NCBI RefSeq assembly: GCF_013389365.1
Contig: NZ_JACADJ010000004.1
Coordinates: forward strand, 1-64,000
Origin: Desulfobacter latus
GTDB taxonomy: Bacteria > Desulfobacterota > Desulfobacteria > Desulfobacterales > Desulfobacteraceae
Length of the DNA stretch: 64,000 bases
Reading direction: 5' to 3'
The notes beneath the pieces were generated by a model. It worked only from the letters and a program-made list of their open reading frames with translations. It was not told the DNA's origin and did not search any database. Both the position numbers and the translations under genes were made by a program. Shown in pieces: positions 10,428 through 21,165 of this stretch (positions within the stretch are counted from its first letter, which is position 1; every line of letters begins with the position of its first letter).

Positions 10428-11381
10428 TTAAGCGTTAAAAACGCAACAATATTTGTATGTTTGCCCGGATCTATCCGGAGTCACGATGGCCAGCAGGTTA
10501 TCATCGGAATCCAGTACCCGGATATCCGAAACATTGTTTTGGGAGTCATTTTTATCACCGGCCATGGGCAAGGCATCGGGTATGGGAATTTCTGCCACAG
10601 GCAGGGGCCGGCCATATTTGACCTTTCCGGCTGTTTCACTGTCTGCAACGATGGCCGGAAGGAACGCCAGGCACTGGGACATGGAAATAAACCGGGCCTC
10701 TATATCCCGGGGGGACATCTTTTCAACGTGGTCAAGGTCCACAGCATGTTCAATGTTAAACTGACCGGCCCGGGTACGCTGTAATGCCGATAAATGGGCA
10801 CCGCATCCCAATGCCTTCCCGATATCATGGGCCAGGCTGCGAATATAGGTGCCCCCTGAGCATGTCACCGGCATGTCAAAAACCGGATGGCCATTTGCAT
10901 CTATGCGAAAATTTTCCATATTGATAGCCATAATTTCAATAGGCCGGGGTGGTTTCTTAATCATTTGTCCCTGGCGGGCCAGTTTATACAGAGGCCGGCC
11001 TTTATGCTTCAGGGCCGAATAAGCCGGCGGGATTTGTTCCTGGGGACCCATAAAACCTGCCACAACATCTTTGACCCGATTTAAATCCATGGCAGCAAGG
11101 CGACCGGAAGGCGCCGTGTGGGTAACCGTACCGGTGCAATCACACGTGTCGGTTTCGATGCCAAGGGTCACTTGGGCATAGTACCCTTTAACGCCTTTTA
11201 AAAAATATTTTGAAATCCGGGTGGCCTGGCCCACGACAATGGGCAGTACTCCTGTGGCAAAGGGATCCAGGGTTCCTGTATGCCCGATTTTTTTTACCTT
11301 GAGCAGCCGCTTGAGCCGGCTGACTACCCCGGCCGAAGAGATGCCTTTGGGTTTATTAACAACAAGAATGCCGTTTTTCAT
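10428..11381 (-). CDS. truB: tRNA pseudouridine(55) synthase
   Basis: This 317-residue enzyme makes pseudouridine 55 in the T-loop of tRNAs. The N-terminus MKNGILVVNKPKGISS and the catalytic motif GHTGTLDPFATGVLPI (with the nucleophilic Asp in GTLDP) are clear. RIL-type and Tyr-containing substrate motifs follow (YVQVTLG-like and SGGTYIRSLAHDIG). A C-terminal extension after about residue 240 corresponds to the PUA-like region. The start overlaps the rbfA stop by four bases (ATGA), showing translational coupling. Confidence 0.96.
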   Translation of the reverse strand: MKNGILVVNKPKGISSAGVVSRLKRLLKVKKIGHTGTLDPFATGVLPIVVGQATRISKYFLKGVKGYYAQVTLGIETDTCDCTGTVTHTAPSGRLAAMDLNRVKDVVAGFMGPQEQIPPAYSALKHKGRPLYKLARQGQMIKKPPRPIEIMAINMENFRIDANGHPVFDMPVTCSGGTYIRSLAHDIGKALGCGAHLSALQRTRAGQFNIEHAVDLDHVEKMSPRDIEARFISMSQCLAFLPAIVADSETAGKVKYGRPLPVAEIPIPDALPMAGDKNDSQNNVSDIRVLDSDDNLLAIVTPDRSGQTYKYCCVFNA

Positions 11382-11788
11382 TCAGCAGGATCGCCGGAAG
11401 TCCCGTCAGGAGTATCGGACATATCATCCGCGTCTCGGTTTTCCCCCTTGGGGGCTTGATCAATCAGGGCATCCAGACGGGCCGCCTCATCAAAGGAGTC
11501 ATCATGGATAAAACGCAGTTCCGGCATGATCCGCAGGCCCAGTTTCGGGGCAATTCGTTTCTTAATAAACCCCTTTGATTTCCGAAACCCTTCAAGGGCG
11601 TCACGGATTCTTTTTTTATCCCCGAATACCGTGACATAAACATAGGCCAGGCTCAGATCCGGGGACATTCTCACACCGGAAATCGTTGCCATCTCTATTC
11701 TGGGGTCCTGCATTTTTTTGGACAAAAGTTCTGTTATGGCCTGCTGAATCTTTATGGAGACCCGCTCGGCACGTGCATAGGGTTTCAT
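11378..11788 (-). CDS. rbfA: Ribosome-binding factor A
   Basis: This 136-residue KH-like protein is the 30S maturation factor RbfA, needed for 16S rRNA 5' end processing. Conserved pieces are RAERVSIKIQQAITELL at the N-terminus, DPRIEMATISGV, SPDLSLAYVYVTVFG and LRIMPELRFIHDDS. The last about 25 residues form an acidic, probably disordered tail. It lies 12 bases after infB and overlaps truB. The DHH-family nanoRNase gene often placed between rbfA and truB is absent here. Confidence 0.94.
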   Translation of the reverse strand: MKPYARAERVSIKIQQAITELLSKKMQDPRIEMATISGVRMSPDLSLAYVYVTVFGDKKRIRDALEGFRKSKGFIKKRIAPKLGLRIMPELRFIHDDSFDEAARLDALIDQAPKGENRDADDMSDTPDGTSGDPAE

Positions 11789-11800
11789 AGACCAATCCTG

Positions 11801-14785
11801 CTATCCCTGGTATTTAATTTCTTCCACTTCATAACATTCAATGGCATCACCCACCTTGATATCATTATACTTTTCAAGACCGATACCACATTCATATCCC
11901 TGTTCAACTTCCTTAACATCATCCTTGAACCTGCGCAGGGAAGACAGCTCCGTATCACATTTTATAATACCGTCACGCAGCAGGCGGACCTTTTTACCGC
12001 GCACCACCTTGCCTTCTGTAATACCGCACCCGGCAATGGTTCCGATTTTGGGAACCACAAAGGTGTCGCGAACCTCGGCCCGGCCAATGATATTTTCCTG
12101 AAAGGTGGAAGGCATCATGCCGTCAAGGGCCGCTTTGATATCATTGATCACATCATAAATGATGTCATAAAACCGCATATCCACATTTTCATCTTTGGCC
12201 AGCTTACGGATCTGGGGTGTGGGCCGGACATTAAACCCGATGATAATGGCATCGGAGACCGCAGCCAGGGACACATCCGACTCATTGATGGTGCCTACGC
12301 CGGAATGAACAATTTTAACATCCACCTCTTCCTTAGCCAGATCTTTAAGGGAATCATTAAGCGCCTCAATGGAACCCTGGACATCAGCCTTAACAATAAG
12401 CTTAAGCTCTTTGATTTCCGCTGTACCAAGATTTTCAAACATTTTCTGCAGGTTGGCCCGGCTCTTCTTAGCCAGTTCCTTGGCCCGCTGTTTCTGCATA
12501 CGGTGGGCCGCAATTTGTTTGGCATCCTTGTCTGACGCCACCGCTACAAATTCATCACCGGCATCAGGCACGCCGGCCAGACCCACAATCTCCACAGGGG
12601 TGGAGGGTCCTGCCGATTCAACCCTGTTTCCGGAGTCATCAATCATGGCCCGGATATGGCCGGAATGAAGACCGCATACAATGGGATCACCATCCTTTAA
12701 CGTACCCTGTTTTACCAGTACCGTGGCCACAGCACCACGGCCGATATCCAGACGGGATTCCACCACATAGCCCATGGCTTTTCGATCCGCGTTGGCGCGC
12801 AGTTCCAGGACTTCTGCCTGGAGCAGCACCATTTCCAGCAGCTCATCAATACCCTCACCGCTTTTTGCGGAGACCTTCACAAAAATAACATTACCGCCCC
12901 AATCCTCGGCCAGCAGATCGTGTTCGGCCAGCTCACGCATAATACGATCCGGGTCAGCACCCGCCTTGTCCATTTTGTTCACAGCCACCACCACAGGTAC
13001 GCCTGCCGCCTTGGCATGATTGATGGCCTCAACGGTCTGGGGCATGACACCATCATCGGCTGCCACCACCAGAATAACAATATCCGTAACCTGGGCGCCC
13101 CGGGAACGCATGGCGGTAAATGCCGCATGACCCGGCGTATCAAGAAAGGTGATCCGTCCACCGTTGGCGGTTTCCACATTGTATGCACCAATGTGCTGGG
13201 TAATGCCGCCGGCCTCGCCGCTTGTGATCTTGGATTTGCGGATCACGTCCAGCAATGAAGTTTTACCATGATCAACATGCCCCATGATTGTAACCACAGG
13301 GGGGCACGTTTCCAAAGCGCTTTTGTCTTCTTCTTCCGGCACGACATTAAGCAGCGCTTCCTCTTCGAAGCTTGCCTTTTCAACTTCAAAATCAAATTCC
13401 GCGGCTACAAGGGAAGCAGTATCATAATCAATGGTTTGATTCACCGTGGCCATTACGCCCATACCCATGAGTTTGGCAATCATTTCGTTGGCTTTGATGC
13501 CCATACGCTTGGCAAGCTCTGCCAGTTCAATTGCCTCATCTATTTTTACGCGCCGTTTAATTGCCTTGGGCGTTGTAATCTGGGTTTTTTGAAATGTACC
13601 TTTTTTACTTTTTGAATCTTTTTTGCCTTTTTTCTTCCGACCGCTTCGGCCCCGGTAGAGGTCATTACCCTCCACCACAGATTTTTTCTTACGGCGCTTT
13701 CTTTTGGACACGGCAGCATCAGGGGGTTGAGGCTCATCCCGATGTTTTCCCCGCTTACGGTCATTGGGCGCTGCAGACGGCATAACAAGGCTCTGGTCCG
13801 GGACATCCAAAGATGCAGTTTCCGGTTCCGGTTCCGACGGCTTGCGGACCGGGCGCCCATGATCCTTTGCAGTGCCGGAATGATGCTCTTCAGCTTTCAT
13901 GCGTTTTATATTTTCCAAAATCATGGGATCCGCCACCCTGACGATCTTGGCTGGGGCTGTTTTCTTCTTTTTCTTTTTACGTTTGCCCTGACTATTGCCC
14001 TCTTCCGAGGCGTCCTCCCCAACGGGTTGCGCCGGTTTCTGTTTTTGTTCCTGAACCGCTTTCCGCTCACCGCTCACTGTCTCCTGCAGTGATTTATCCT
14101 CCCGGGAATCTGCAGATTCAGATGTATCTTCTTTGTTTTTATCTGCCAATTCAGCGGACACCTCAGGGGTCTCAGGCGTTTCCGCCTTCTCTTCTTTCTG
14201 CTGTGCTACAACCGTTTCTTGTTCAACGGGGGCCTTTTGAATCGTTTTTTCAACATCGGCAGATACCTCTTCGGGCTCAGGTTTCGGCGGTTTTTCAACC
14301 TTGGCGGGCTTGATAATTTTGGCGGGTTCGCTGCTTTTGGATACAACTTTTCTGGCCGGCCGCTTTACATCTTTCTCTTTTTTAGATTTCGGCGCATCTT
14401 TACGGTCTCGGGTACCCGGTTCTTCCGGCTGTGCGTCTGCAACGGCAACACGTTCAGGTTCCCGTGCATCTTCCTGATCAGCAGGGTCTTGTACAGTCGG
14501 TTCTTCGGATACAATTGAATCGTCCATATCTTCATCCCTTTCCAATTCATCAGTCTGGGATGCCGTCTTCGCCCTGCGCCTGCGGATCACCGAAGGGCGA
14601 TCTTTGTCTTCATGGGCGTGTTTCTTTTTACCCGATAAATTCTGTCTGACAGCCGCGACGTCACTGTTACCCAGAGCACTCATATGGCTTTTAGCATCTA
14701 TTTTCAGCTCTTTAAGCTTTTCAAGAAGCTGCTTGTTTGTCATGTTCAGATCTTTAGCTAACTCGTATACCCTGACCTTGGCCAT
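11801..14785 (-). CDS. infB: Translation initiation factor IF-2
   Basis: This 994-residue GTPase delivers initiator fMet-tRNA to the 30S subunit. An N-terminal IF2_N domain ([20 protein letters not shown]) is followed by about 350 residues of low-complexity Glu/Lys/Pro linker with poly-Lys tracts, then a second IF2_N-like piece ([20 protein letters not shown]). The G domain at about residue 499 has [20 protein letters not shown] and NKMDKAGAD. Domains II, III and IV follow, ending [18 protein letters not shown]. The long charged linker is normal for this phylum. It sits between nusA and rbfA in the usual order. Confidence 0.97.
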   Translation of the reverse strand: MAKVRVYELAKDLNMTNKQLLEKLKELKIDAKSHMSALGNSDVAAVRQNLSGKKKHAHEDKDRPSVIRRRRAKTASQTDELERDEDMDDSIVSEEPTVQDPADQEDAREPERVAVADAQPEEPGTRDRKDAPKSKKEKDVKRPARKVVSKSSEPAKIIKPAKVEKPPKPEPEEVSADVEKTIQKAPVEQETVVAQQKEEKAETPETPEVSAELADKNKEDTSESADSREDKSLQETVSGERKAVQEQKQKPAQPVGEDASEEGNSQGKRKKKKKKTAPAKIVRVADPMILENIKRMKAEEHHSGTAKDHGRPVRKPSEPEPETASLDVPDQSLVMPSAAPNDRKRGKHRDEPQPPDAAVSKRKRRKKKSVVEGNDLYRGRSGRKKKGKKDSKSKKGTFQKTQITTPKAIKRRVKIDEAIELAELAKRMGIKANEMIAKLMGMGVMATVNQTIDYDTASLVAAEFDFEVEKASFEEEALLNVVPEEEDKSALETCPPVVTIMGHVDHGKTSLLDVIRKSKITSGEAGGITQHIGAYNVETANGGRITFLDTPGHAAFTAMRSRGAQVTDIVILVVAADDGVMPQTVEAINHAKAAGVPVVVAVNKMDKAGADPDRIMRELAEHDLLAEDWGGNVIFVKVSAKSGEGIDELLEMVLLQAEVLELRANADRKAMGYVVESRLDIGRGAVATVLVKQGTLKDGDPIVCGLHSGHIRAMIDDSGNRVESAGPSTPVEIVGLAGVPDAGDEFVAVASDKDAKQIAAHRMQKQRAKELAKKSRANLQKMFENLGTAEIKELKLIVKADVQGSIEALNDSLKDLAKEEVDVKIVHSGVGTINESDVSLAAVSDAIIIGFNVRPTPQIRKLAKDENVDMRFYDIIYDVINDIKAALDGMMPSTFQENIIGRAEVRDTFVVPKIGTIAGCGITEGKVVRGKKVRLLRDGIIKCDTELSSLRRFKDDVKEVEQGYECGIGLEKYNDIKVGDAIECYEVEEIKYQG

Positions 14786-14857
14786 TCGTTGCCCCCAGTA
14801 ATCCTCTATAGTTGATTCTTTTGAAATTCGTTCTCCGCGTTACCGATGCAACAATCC

Positions 14858-16231
14858 TTATTCATCTGATTTCTCAACCCATTCATCTTCGACATCAGCA
14901 AACGTCTCTCCTTCACCGGCATTGTTATCCATATAAGTGTCGGTATCCTTGAAAGGGTCAGGTTGCAGCAGTTCCTCCCGGGCTTTTCCCCGCTCATCTT
15001 CCATTAAACGTCCGGCTTCTTCTATCATTGCCTGGGCGTCTTCCACGGAAATATCTAAAAAGGCCGCAATATCTTCAGGTATGGCATCCATGATATCCAG
15101 AAACGAAGCATAACCCGCCTTAAACAGCAACTCTGCGGCCGGCAGGCCCACTGTGGACAGTTTCATCAAACTGTCGTATCCCTCCTTAACCTCCTGGCTG
15201 TAAGCCTCTTCGCTGGTGACTTCAAGATGCCAGCCGGTGATCTCACAGGCAAGGGATACATTCTGTCCCCCTTTACCGATCGCAATGGAGAGATATTCAT
15301 CATTGACAATCACCTCCATGGACTGATTGTCTTCATCGATAATAACCCTTGCAATTTCAGCCGGGGACAAAGCATTGCAGACAAACCGTGCAACATCCGG
15401 ACTCCACTGTACAATGTCAATTTTTTCGCCCCGCAGCTCCTGAACAATACTCTGAACCCGGTTACCTTTAATACCCACACAGGCCCCTACGGGGTCTACA
15501 TCGGAATCAATGGAGGAGACGGCAATTTTTGCCCTTACGCCGGGCACGCGTGCGGCACCTCGAATGGAAACAATGCCCTCAGACACCTCCGGCACTTCAG
15601 TTTTAAACAATTCAACCAAAAACTCCGGATGGGTCCGAGATAAAATCACCTGGGCACCTTTGGATTCCTCCAATACATCAAGGACATAAGCACGGATCCG
15701 GTCCCCCCGTTTATAGTTTTCCTTGGGCATTTGCTCTCTTGGGCGCAATACAGCTTCGGCCTGACCCAGGTTGACAATGATGGCACCCCTGTCAAATCGC
15801 TGGACAATGCCGTTGATTATTTTGCCTTTTTTATGGATAAATTTCTCATATACGGCATTGCGTTCTGCTTCCCGCATTTTCTGTATGATCACCTGCTTGG
15901 CAGATTGGGCCGCAATACGACCAAACTCCTCGGTATCGATTCGAATGCCTAAAGAGTCACCAATTTCACATTCAGGGTCAAATTCAAGCCCTTCCTCCAG
16001 GGTCAGTTCACTGTCAGAATACTCAACCTCCTCAACAACCTCTTTAAAATGGAAAACTTCAACATCTCCGCTTTTTTCATCATAATGGACTTCGATATCC
16101 GCCCTTGGGCCAATCTTTTTTCTGGCGGCAGAAACAATGGCCTCTTTCAAGGTATTAATAAGTATTTCAGCATCAATACCCTTTTCTCGGCTTACTTGAT
16201 CGATCACCCTTTTTATGTCTGCAATAAACAT
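14858..16231 (-). CDS. nusA: Transcription termination/antitermination protein NusA
   Basis: This 457-residue RNA polymerase-associated factor has an N-terminal polymerase-binding domain, an S1 domain (GKIINGIVQRFDRGAIIVNLG) and two KH domains: DPVGACVGIKGNRVQSI and LSIAIGKGGQNVSLA. The helical tail around YASFLDIMDAIPEDIAAFLD resembles a helix-hairpin-helix segment, and the last about 40 residues are acidic. The YlxR and L7Ae-like genes found between nusA and infB in Firmicutes are absent. It follows rimP by 17 bases. Confidence 0.96.
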   Translation of the reverse strand: MFIADIKRVIDQVSREKGIDAEILINTLKEAIVSAARKKIGPRADIEVHYDEKSGDVEVFHFKEVVEEVEYSDSELTLEEGLEFDPECEIGDSLGIRIDTEEFGRIAAQSAKQVIIQKMREAERNAVYEKFIHKKGKIINGIVQRFDRGAIIVNLGQAEAVLRPREQMPKENYKRGDRIRAYVLDVLEESKGAQVILSRTHPEFLVELFKTEVPEVSEGIVSIRGAARVPGVRAKIAVSSIDSDVDPVGACVGIKGNRVQSIVQELRGEKIDIVQWSPDVARFVCNALSPAEIARVIIDEDNQSMEVIVNDEYLSIAIGKGGQNVSLACEITGWHLEVTSEEAYSQEVKEGYDSLMKLSTVGLPAAELLFKAGYASFLDIMDAIPEDIAAFLDISVEDAQAMIEEAGRLMEDERGKAREELLQPDPFKDTDTYMDNNAGEGETFADVEDEWVEKSDE

Positions 16232-16248
16232 GTTAAATGCTCTCCATT

Positions 16249-16725
16249 TTACTGACCCGCAAGAATTGCTCTCATGATATTGGTTCCGGAAATATCAAAG
16301 GACTTGCCGTCAACTGCAATCGTTACAGAATCATCATTTGTCTTCTCAAGAATCCCGGTGAATTTTCTTCTTCCCTCCATGACATCATGGGTTTCAATTT
16401 TAATTCGTTCACCCTGAAACCTGATAAAATCCGCCTTTGTCTTCAAAGGGCGATTGAGGCCGGGGGATGATACTTCCAGTCGATAAGGGCCGATATCCTC
16501 TATATGGATATCAATCAGATCCCCAAGTTCCCGACTGACGGCCACGCAATCATTCAGGCCAACCCCTTTGGGTTTATCAATATAAATTCTGACAAATTTC
16601 TGCCGATTATGAACAACACATTCAATATGTACCAATTCCAACCCCAAAGAATCAACCAGGGGATCGGCTACGGCCTGAATCTGTTGTTCAACGACACCGG
16701 GTTTTTTGATGTTTATAAATGCCAT
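16249..16725 (-). CDS. rimP: Ribosome maturation factor RimP
   Basis: This 158-residue two-domain protein assists 30S assembly. Recognisable segments are LGLELVHIECV, VRIYIDKPKGVGLNDCVAVSRELGDLID and YRLEVSSPGLNRPL. The C-terminal Sm-like domain includes RKFTGILEKTNDDSVTIAVDGK. It is the first gene of the rimP-nusA-infB-rbfA-truB-rpsO-pnp cluster, immediately after a hairpin terminator that probably ends the tRNA-Gly transcript. Confidence 0.93.
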   Translation of the reverse strand: MAFINIKKPGVVEQQIQAVADPLVDSLGLELVHIECVVHNRQKFVRIYIDKPKGVGLNDCVAVSRELGDLIDIHIEDIGPYRLEVSSPGLNRPLKTKADFIRFQGERIKIETHDVMEGRRKFTGILEKTNDDSVTIAVDGKSFDISGTNIMRAILAGQ

Positions 16726-16752
16726 TCCTGCAGCAATTGTCCTTTTTCCACA

Positions 16753-16777
16753 AATACAAAAACGGGCAGATGCCCGT
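16753..16777 (-). terminator. Rho-independent terminator after tRNA-Gly
   Basis: On the minus strand the palindrome ACGGGCA-TC-TGCCCGT (16762-16777) is followed by a T-rich stretch. It lies about 100 bases after the 3' end of tRNA-Gly and about 37 bases before rimP, so it separates the tRNA transcript from the ribosome-maturation cluster. Confidence 0.6.
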
Positions 16778-16881
16778 TCCCGATACTAAAATACTCAAAA
16801 CCGTCACCAAAATATCAGGTTCAGATCATATCTTTCCCCTAAACAAGTGGAACAAACCTGCCAGCCCATACCAATTTGACT

Positions 16882-16957
16882 TGGAGCGGGCAACGAGGCT
16901 CGAACTCGCGACATCAAGCTTGGGAAGCTTGCACTCTACCAACTGAGTTATGCCCGC
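16882..16957 (-). tRNA. tRNA-Gly (anticodon CCC)
   Basis: The minus strand folds as a standard 76-base cloverleaf with encoded CCA (16882-16884). The acceptor stem pairs GCGGGCA with TGCCCGC. The anticodon stem CAAGC/GCTTG encloses the loop TTCCCAA, giving anticodon CCC and glycine identity. The T arm carries GTTCGAG. A near-consensus promoter lies just upstream. Confidence 0.96.
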
Positions 16958-16970
16958 ATCTTAGCATCTA

Positions 16971-16999
16971 AATATAACAGGGTGCATTAAATTTGTCAA
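16971..16999 (-). promoter_or_regulatory. Sigma-70 promoter of tRNA-Gly
   Basis: On the minus strand a perfect -35 box TTGACA (16994-16999) and a -10 box TATATT (16971-16976) are separated by exactly 17 bases. Transcription would start about seven bases before the tRNA. Confidence 0.85.
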
Positions 17000-17048
17000 C
17001 ACCATTAATAATTAACCCGAAATTATCAATTGAGCTGCGGCCTTAAAA

Positions 17049-19499
17049 TTATCCAGGCAGCCCCGCATTAAAATCATCAATAAGTTTCCGGGATAGCTGA
17101 TCATGGATCTTTTTAATGTTTTTTTCCGTCAATGTTTTTGATGCAGAGCGGTAGACGATCCTGAATGACAAGGACTTTTTATTGTCATCAATATTCCGGC
17201 CTTCAAATACATCAAAAAGAAAATAATCTTCAATCAAGCCCTGCTTTTGGGCAAAAGTTGAAATAGTACCCATCATGGCACCAGCCTCAACACGCTTTGA
17301 CACAATAAAGGTCATATCCCTGGAAATTGAAGGAAATTTGGGCAGCCCAACCGCCTGGATGGATTTGGGAACCGCTTTTTCAAAACGATCCATCTCCAGC
17401 TCAAAAAGATATACATCCTGTTTTAACCCAAAAGCCGCCCCCACTGCTGATGCGATTTTACCAAGCGTACCAAGAGTCAGACCGTCTTTGACCACCTTGG
17501 CACCATATCCCGGCTCAAAATAGGGACAGACCCCGGCATCGGGTCTTTCATAAAGAACACCTGAAATATGAAATGATTCCAGCAATCCCTGCACAACACC
17601 TTTAAGATCAAAGAAATCAACAGCTTCTTTTTTGGAATACCAGGTCTGGTCGCAACGGCTTCCGGTAATCAACCCGCCAAGCATCTCTACTTCATCGGGC
17701 TGCGCCCCCGGCGCCTTGTCATAGAAAACTTTGCCGATTTCAAACAATTGAAGCGTATCCACTTGTTGGGCCGTGTTTCTGGCCATGGATTCCAGCAACC
17801 CAGGTACCAATGATGTTCTGAGGACTGCCATCTGGTCGGAAATGGGATTTAAAATCTCAACCATCCGGGTTCTTTTGTCCGTATCTTTAATACCCATACG
17901 TGTACAGGCATCTTTACGGATAAAATTATAATTGATGGCTTCGCAAAATCCAAATCCGGTCATGGCCTGGCGGATTTTGCTGCGCAGCACCAGACGACCG
18001 GCAAGAGACCGGCCCTGTGCCTTGACCAAAGGATAGCTGGTTTCAATTTTATTATACCCCCACAACCGGGCCACTTCCTCGGAAAGGTCCTCGGGGCGCG
18101 TCACATCAACCCTGAAAGCGGGAACACGAACCTGCAGATCACCATCATCCTTTTTATTTACACCAAATTCCACGGACGCTAAAATCCGTGCCATCTCATC
18201 TGCGGAAAACGAAGTCCCCAGCCGCACATTCAAGGCTTTGGGGCTTAAGTCAATGGCAACAGACTGGGCCTTGACAGGATTTTCGTCAATAATTCCCGAG
18301 GCAATTGTCGCTGAACATAACGGAGCCATTAATGAGACAGCCCTTTTCAAGGCAAATACGGTGCCTTCCGGATCCACACCGCGTTCAAACCGATGGGAGG
18401 CATCCGAGGCAATCCCCGTCCTTTTGGCGGTACGCCGGATGGACACGGGATTAAAATAGGCACTCTCCACCAGCACCCGGGTCGTTGCATCCGTAATTTC
18501 AGAATTCTCACCGCCCATGACACCGGCAATGCCGACAGGTTTTTCCCCGTCACAGATCATAAGCATTTCAGGGTCAAGCTTGTGGGTTTTCGAATCAAGT
18601 GTTGTAAATTCAAGCGATGTATCGCCCGGTTTTCCGGCTGTTCTTACAATAATTTTGCTTTTGGCGATATTATCATAATCAAAGGCATGTAAGGGCTGCC
18701 CGGTTTCCATCATCACATAATTGGTGATATCCACTACGTTATTGACAGAAGCAAGCCCGACAGCTTCAAGGCGTTGCTTTAACCAAAGTGGAGAAGGACC
18801 GACCGTAACATCAAAAAGCATGCCTGCAGTATATCTTGGGCATAATTGAGGGGCTTCAATTTCTACAGCAACAAAATCGTGGATATCCCGGGGATCCATC
18901 CGGTCCTCCGGGAACGTCACATCCGGCAGGGTAACCTTGTTTCGGGGCTCTGTAAACGCCCCGATTTCCCTGGCTACCCCGATAAGACTCAAACAGTCCG
19001 GCCGGTTAGGGGTCAGATCAATCTCAAAAACAGCATCAGCCAGTTTCAAGGCCGATTCAAGGGGCGTCCCGGCAACAAACTCGCCGTCAAGATCCATAAT
19101 ACCGGATGCGTCATCGGCAAGCATCAGTTCCGCAGCCGAACACAGCATACCGTGAGACGGCTCACCCCGCAGCTTGCTTTTCTTGATTTTGAAATCACCG
19201 GGCAGCACGGCCCCCGGCAGGGCACAAGCAACATACATACCTTCCCTGACATTGGGTGCGCCACAGACAATGGGATAAAGCGCTTCTTTTCCAATATCCA
19301 CGGTACAGCAGGTAAGTTTGTCAGCATCGGGATGCTGCCTTGTCTCTACAACCCGGCCCACAACCACATTGTCCAGGTAATCATAAAGATTTTCCACCCC
19401 ATCCACTTCAAGACCGGCCATGGTCAATCTGTCGGATATTTCCTGGGGATCAAGATCAATGGGAATATATTCACGCAACCAGCTTAAACTGACTTTCAT
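17049..19499 (-). CDS. pheT: Phenylalanine-tRNA ligase beta subunit
   Basis: This 816-residue protein is the beta chain of the (alpha-beta)2 phenylalanyl-tRNA synthetase. It opens with MKVSLSWLREYIPIDL and an EMAP/OB tRNA-binding domain (ETRQHPDADKLTCCTVD). The B3/B4 editing domain follows (NRPDCLSLIGVAREIG), then the B5 domain, the core (ISDQMAVLRTSLVPGLLE) and a C-terminal ferredoxin-like anticodon-binding domain (FPSISRDMTFIV...LTEKNIKKIHDQL). Length is normal. It lies two bases after pheS at the end of the infC-rpmI-rplT-pheS operon. Confidence 0.97.
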   Translation of the reverse strand: MKVSLSWLREYIPIDLDPQEISDRLTMAGLEVDGVENLYDYLDNVVVGRVVETRQHPDADKLTCCTVDIGKEALYPIVCGAPNVREGMYVACALPGAVLPGDFKIKKSKLRGEPSHGMLCSAAELMLADDASGIMDLDGEFVAGTPLESALKLADAVFEIDLTPNRPDCLSLIGVAREIGAFTEPRNKVTLPDVTFPEDRMDPRDIHDFVAVEIEAPQLCPRYTAGMLFDVTVGPSPLWLKQRLEAVGLASVNNVVDITNYVMMETGQPLHAFDYDNIAKSKIIVRTAGKPGDTSLEFTTLDSKTHKLDPEMLMICDGEKPVGIAGVMGGENSEITDATTRVLVESAYFNPVSIRRTAKRTGIASDASHRFERGVDPEGTVFALKRAVSLMAPLCSATIASGIIDENPVKAQSVAIDLSPKALNVRLGTSFSADEMARILASVEFGVNKKDDGDLQVRVPAFRVDVTRPEDLSEEVARLWGYNKIETSYPLVKAQGRSLAGRLVLRSKIRQAMTGFGFCEAINYNFIRKDACTRMGIKDTDKRTRMVEILNPISDQMAVLRTSLVPGLLESMARNTAQQVDTLQLFEIGKVFYDKAPGAQPDEVEMLGGLITGSRCDQTWYSKKEAVDFFDLKGVVQGLLESFHISGVLYERPDAGVCPYFEPGYGAKVVKDGLTLGTLGKIASAVGAAFGLKQDVYLFELEMDRFEKAVPKSIQAVGLPKFPSISRDMTFIVSKRVEAGAMMGTISTFAQKQGLIEDYFLFDVFEGRNIDDNKKSLSFRIVYRSASKTLTEKNIKKIHDQLSRKLIDDFNAGLPG

Positions 19500-19501
19500 A
19501 A

Positions 19502-20509
19502 TTAAAACTGCCCTAGAAAACGCATATCGTTTTCGAAATATTTTCTGATATCATCAATTCCGTATTTGAGCATGGCAACCCGTTCCATACCAAGGCCAAA
19601 GGCAAATCCTGTATATTTTTGGGTATCATAACCGACATTTTCAAACACAGCCGGGTGGACCATACCGGCCCCTAGAATTTCAATCCATCCGGTATTCGAA
19701 CACACCCGACACCCTTCGCCCTTGCACATGACACAGCGAATATCCACTTCGGCACTGGGTTCGGTAAAAGGAAAGAAACTAGGCCTGAACCGTAACGATG
19801 TATCCTTATCAAAAAACTGATGAACAAAAGTAGTCAGAATCCCTTTAAGATCCCCAAAAGAGACGTTTTTATCCACCATCAGACCTTCCACCTGATGAAA
19901 CATCGGGGTATGGGTTAAATCCGAGTCACAGCGAAATACCTTGCCCGGGGATATAATGCGCACAGGCGGCTCGTGTTTTTCCATCACCCGGGGCTGAGAA
20001 CCTGACGTATGGGTTCTCAAAACGATATTTTCAGACACATAAAAAGTATCCTGCATATCCCTTGCCGGATGATATGGGGGAATATTCAGGGCCTCGAAGT
20101 TATAATAATCGGTCTCAACTTCCGGACCTTCGGCAATATCAAATCCCAGGCGCAAAAAAATGCCGCAAATCTCGTCTATCACCTGGGTGACGGGGTGCAA
20201 GGCACCTTTTTTCAACATACGCCCGGGCAGGGTAATATCAATACCTTCAGCATCACCTGCAGCATCAGCTTCCAAGCCGGATCGGGCCTGTTTTATCGCT
20301 TTTTCAAGCTTTATCTTCAGCAGGTTGCCGTTTTTTCCTGCAGCAGGGCGTTCATCCACCGGGAGGGATGGGATATTGCGCAAAAAAGCCGTGAGCAAGC
20401 CTTTACGGCCCAAAAAATAAACAGAAATCGACTCAAGGACCTCCTTTGAATCTGCTGCGCTGATTTGGTCCAGGGCCTGTTTTTCAATGTCTTGGAGATT
20501 GTTTTGCAA
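19502..20509 (-). CDS. pheS: Phenylalanine-tRNA ligase alpha subunit
   Basis: This 335-residue catalytic alpha chain carries the class II motifs. An N-terminal coiled-coil arm precedes the core, which shows GFDIAEGPEVETDYYNFEALN, HPARDMQDTFYV, LRTHTSGSQPRVM (motif 2 region), FRCDSDLTHTPMFHQVEG and the C-terminal GLGMERVAMLKYGI (motif 3). A Cys-rich insertion (CVMCKGEGCRVC) may bind zinc, as in relatives. It follows rplT by 20 bases and is almost joined to pheT. Confidence 0.97.
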   Translation of the reverse strand: MQNNLQDIEKQALDQISAADSKEVLESISVYFLGRKGLLTAFLRNIPSLPVDERPAAGKNGNLLKIKLEKAIKQARSGLEADAAGDAEGIDITLPGRMLKKGALHPVTQVIDEICGIFLRLGFDIAEGPEVETDYYNFEALNIPPYHPARDMQDTFYVSENIVLRTHTSGSQPRVMEKHEPPVRIISPGKVFRCDSDLTHTPMFHQVEGLMVDKNVSFGDLKGILTTFVHQFFDKDTSLRFRPSFFPFTEPSAEVDIRCVMCKGEGCRVCSNTGWIEILGAGMVHPAVFENVGYDTQKYTGFAFGLGMERVAMLKYGIDDIRKYFENDMRFLGQF

Positions 20510-20529
20510 GGTTCCCCCGAAAATAGGCT

Positions 20530-20883
20530 TTAATTCAATTTGGCAGACGCCTGGGAAGCCAGCTGGGAAAACCCGGCAGGATCAGATACGGCCATATCAG
20601 CCAGGACTTTTCTGTCCAATTCACTGCCGGCAAGCTTGAGTCCATTCATGAACCGGGAATAAGACAGTTCATTCATCCGTGCGCCGGCATTGATACGTAC
20701 GATCCACAATTTTCTAAAATCCCGTTTTCTTGTCCGACGGTCCCTATAGGCATACATTAATGATTTGTCTACCGCATCTGCGGCAGTTCTGTAAAGCTTA
20801 CTTCTGCCGCCCCTGAAACCTTTAGCCAGCTTAAGCACCTTATTGCGGCGCCTTCTTGCTTTAAATCCTCTTTTAACTCTCAT
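20530..20883 (-). CDS. rplT: 50S ribosomal protein L20
   Basis: This 117-residue protein matches L20: [32 protein letters not shown] and [15 protein letters not shown] are characteristic rRNA-binding stretches of this early assembly protein. It is the third gene of the infC-rpmI-rplT set. L20 represses this operon in other bacteria by binding an rRNA-like fold in the message; no such fold was verified here. Confidence 0.96.
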   Translation of the reverse strand: MRVKRGFKARRRRNKVLKLAKGFRGGRSKLYRTAADAVDKSLMYAYRDRRTRKRDFRKLWIVRINAGARMNELSYSRFMNGLKLAGSELDRKVLADMAVSDPAGFSQLASQASAKLN

Positions 20884-20967
20884 CTCTTCTACACTCCTTA
20901 TGTACCATCAGCCAACCGCGACATTGGCCGGCTTCCATGTCAATATAAAAAACGCTACCTGGTCCGG

Positions 20968-21165
20968 TTAACCATGAGGCAGCATCCGGCGGACCGCTTT
21001 CATATCAGAGCCTGCAACAATCTGGGGCTGACGAAGACTTCTTTTCCGCTTGGTGGTCTTTTTGGTTAAAATATGGCTGGCATGGGATTTGCGGAACTTG
21101 TATTTACCTGATCCGGTTTTTTCAAACCGCTTGGCAGCCGCACGGCATGTCTTAATTTTTGGCAT
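20968..21165 (-). CDS. rpmI: 50S ribosomal protein L35
   Basis: This 65-residue basic protein has the L35 pattern [20 protein letters not shown], then [17 protein letters not shown] and the C-terminal VRRMLPHG. It lies between infC and rplT. The 288 bases back to infC (21166-21453) hold no gene. The start at 21165 has AGGAG eight bases upstream. Confidence 0.95.
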   Translation of the reverse strand: MPKIKTCRAAAKRFEKTGSGKYKFRKSHASHILTKKTTKRKRSLRQPQIVAGSDMKAVRRMLPHG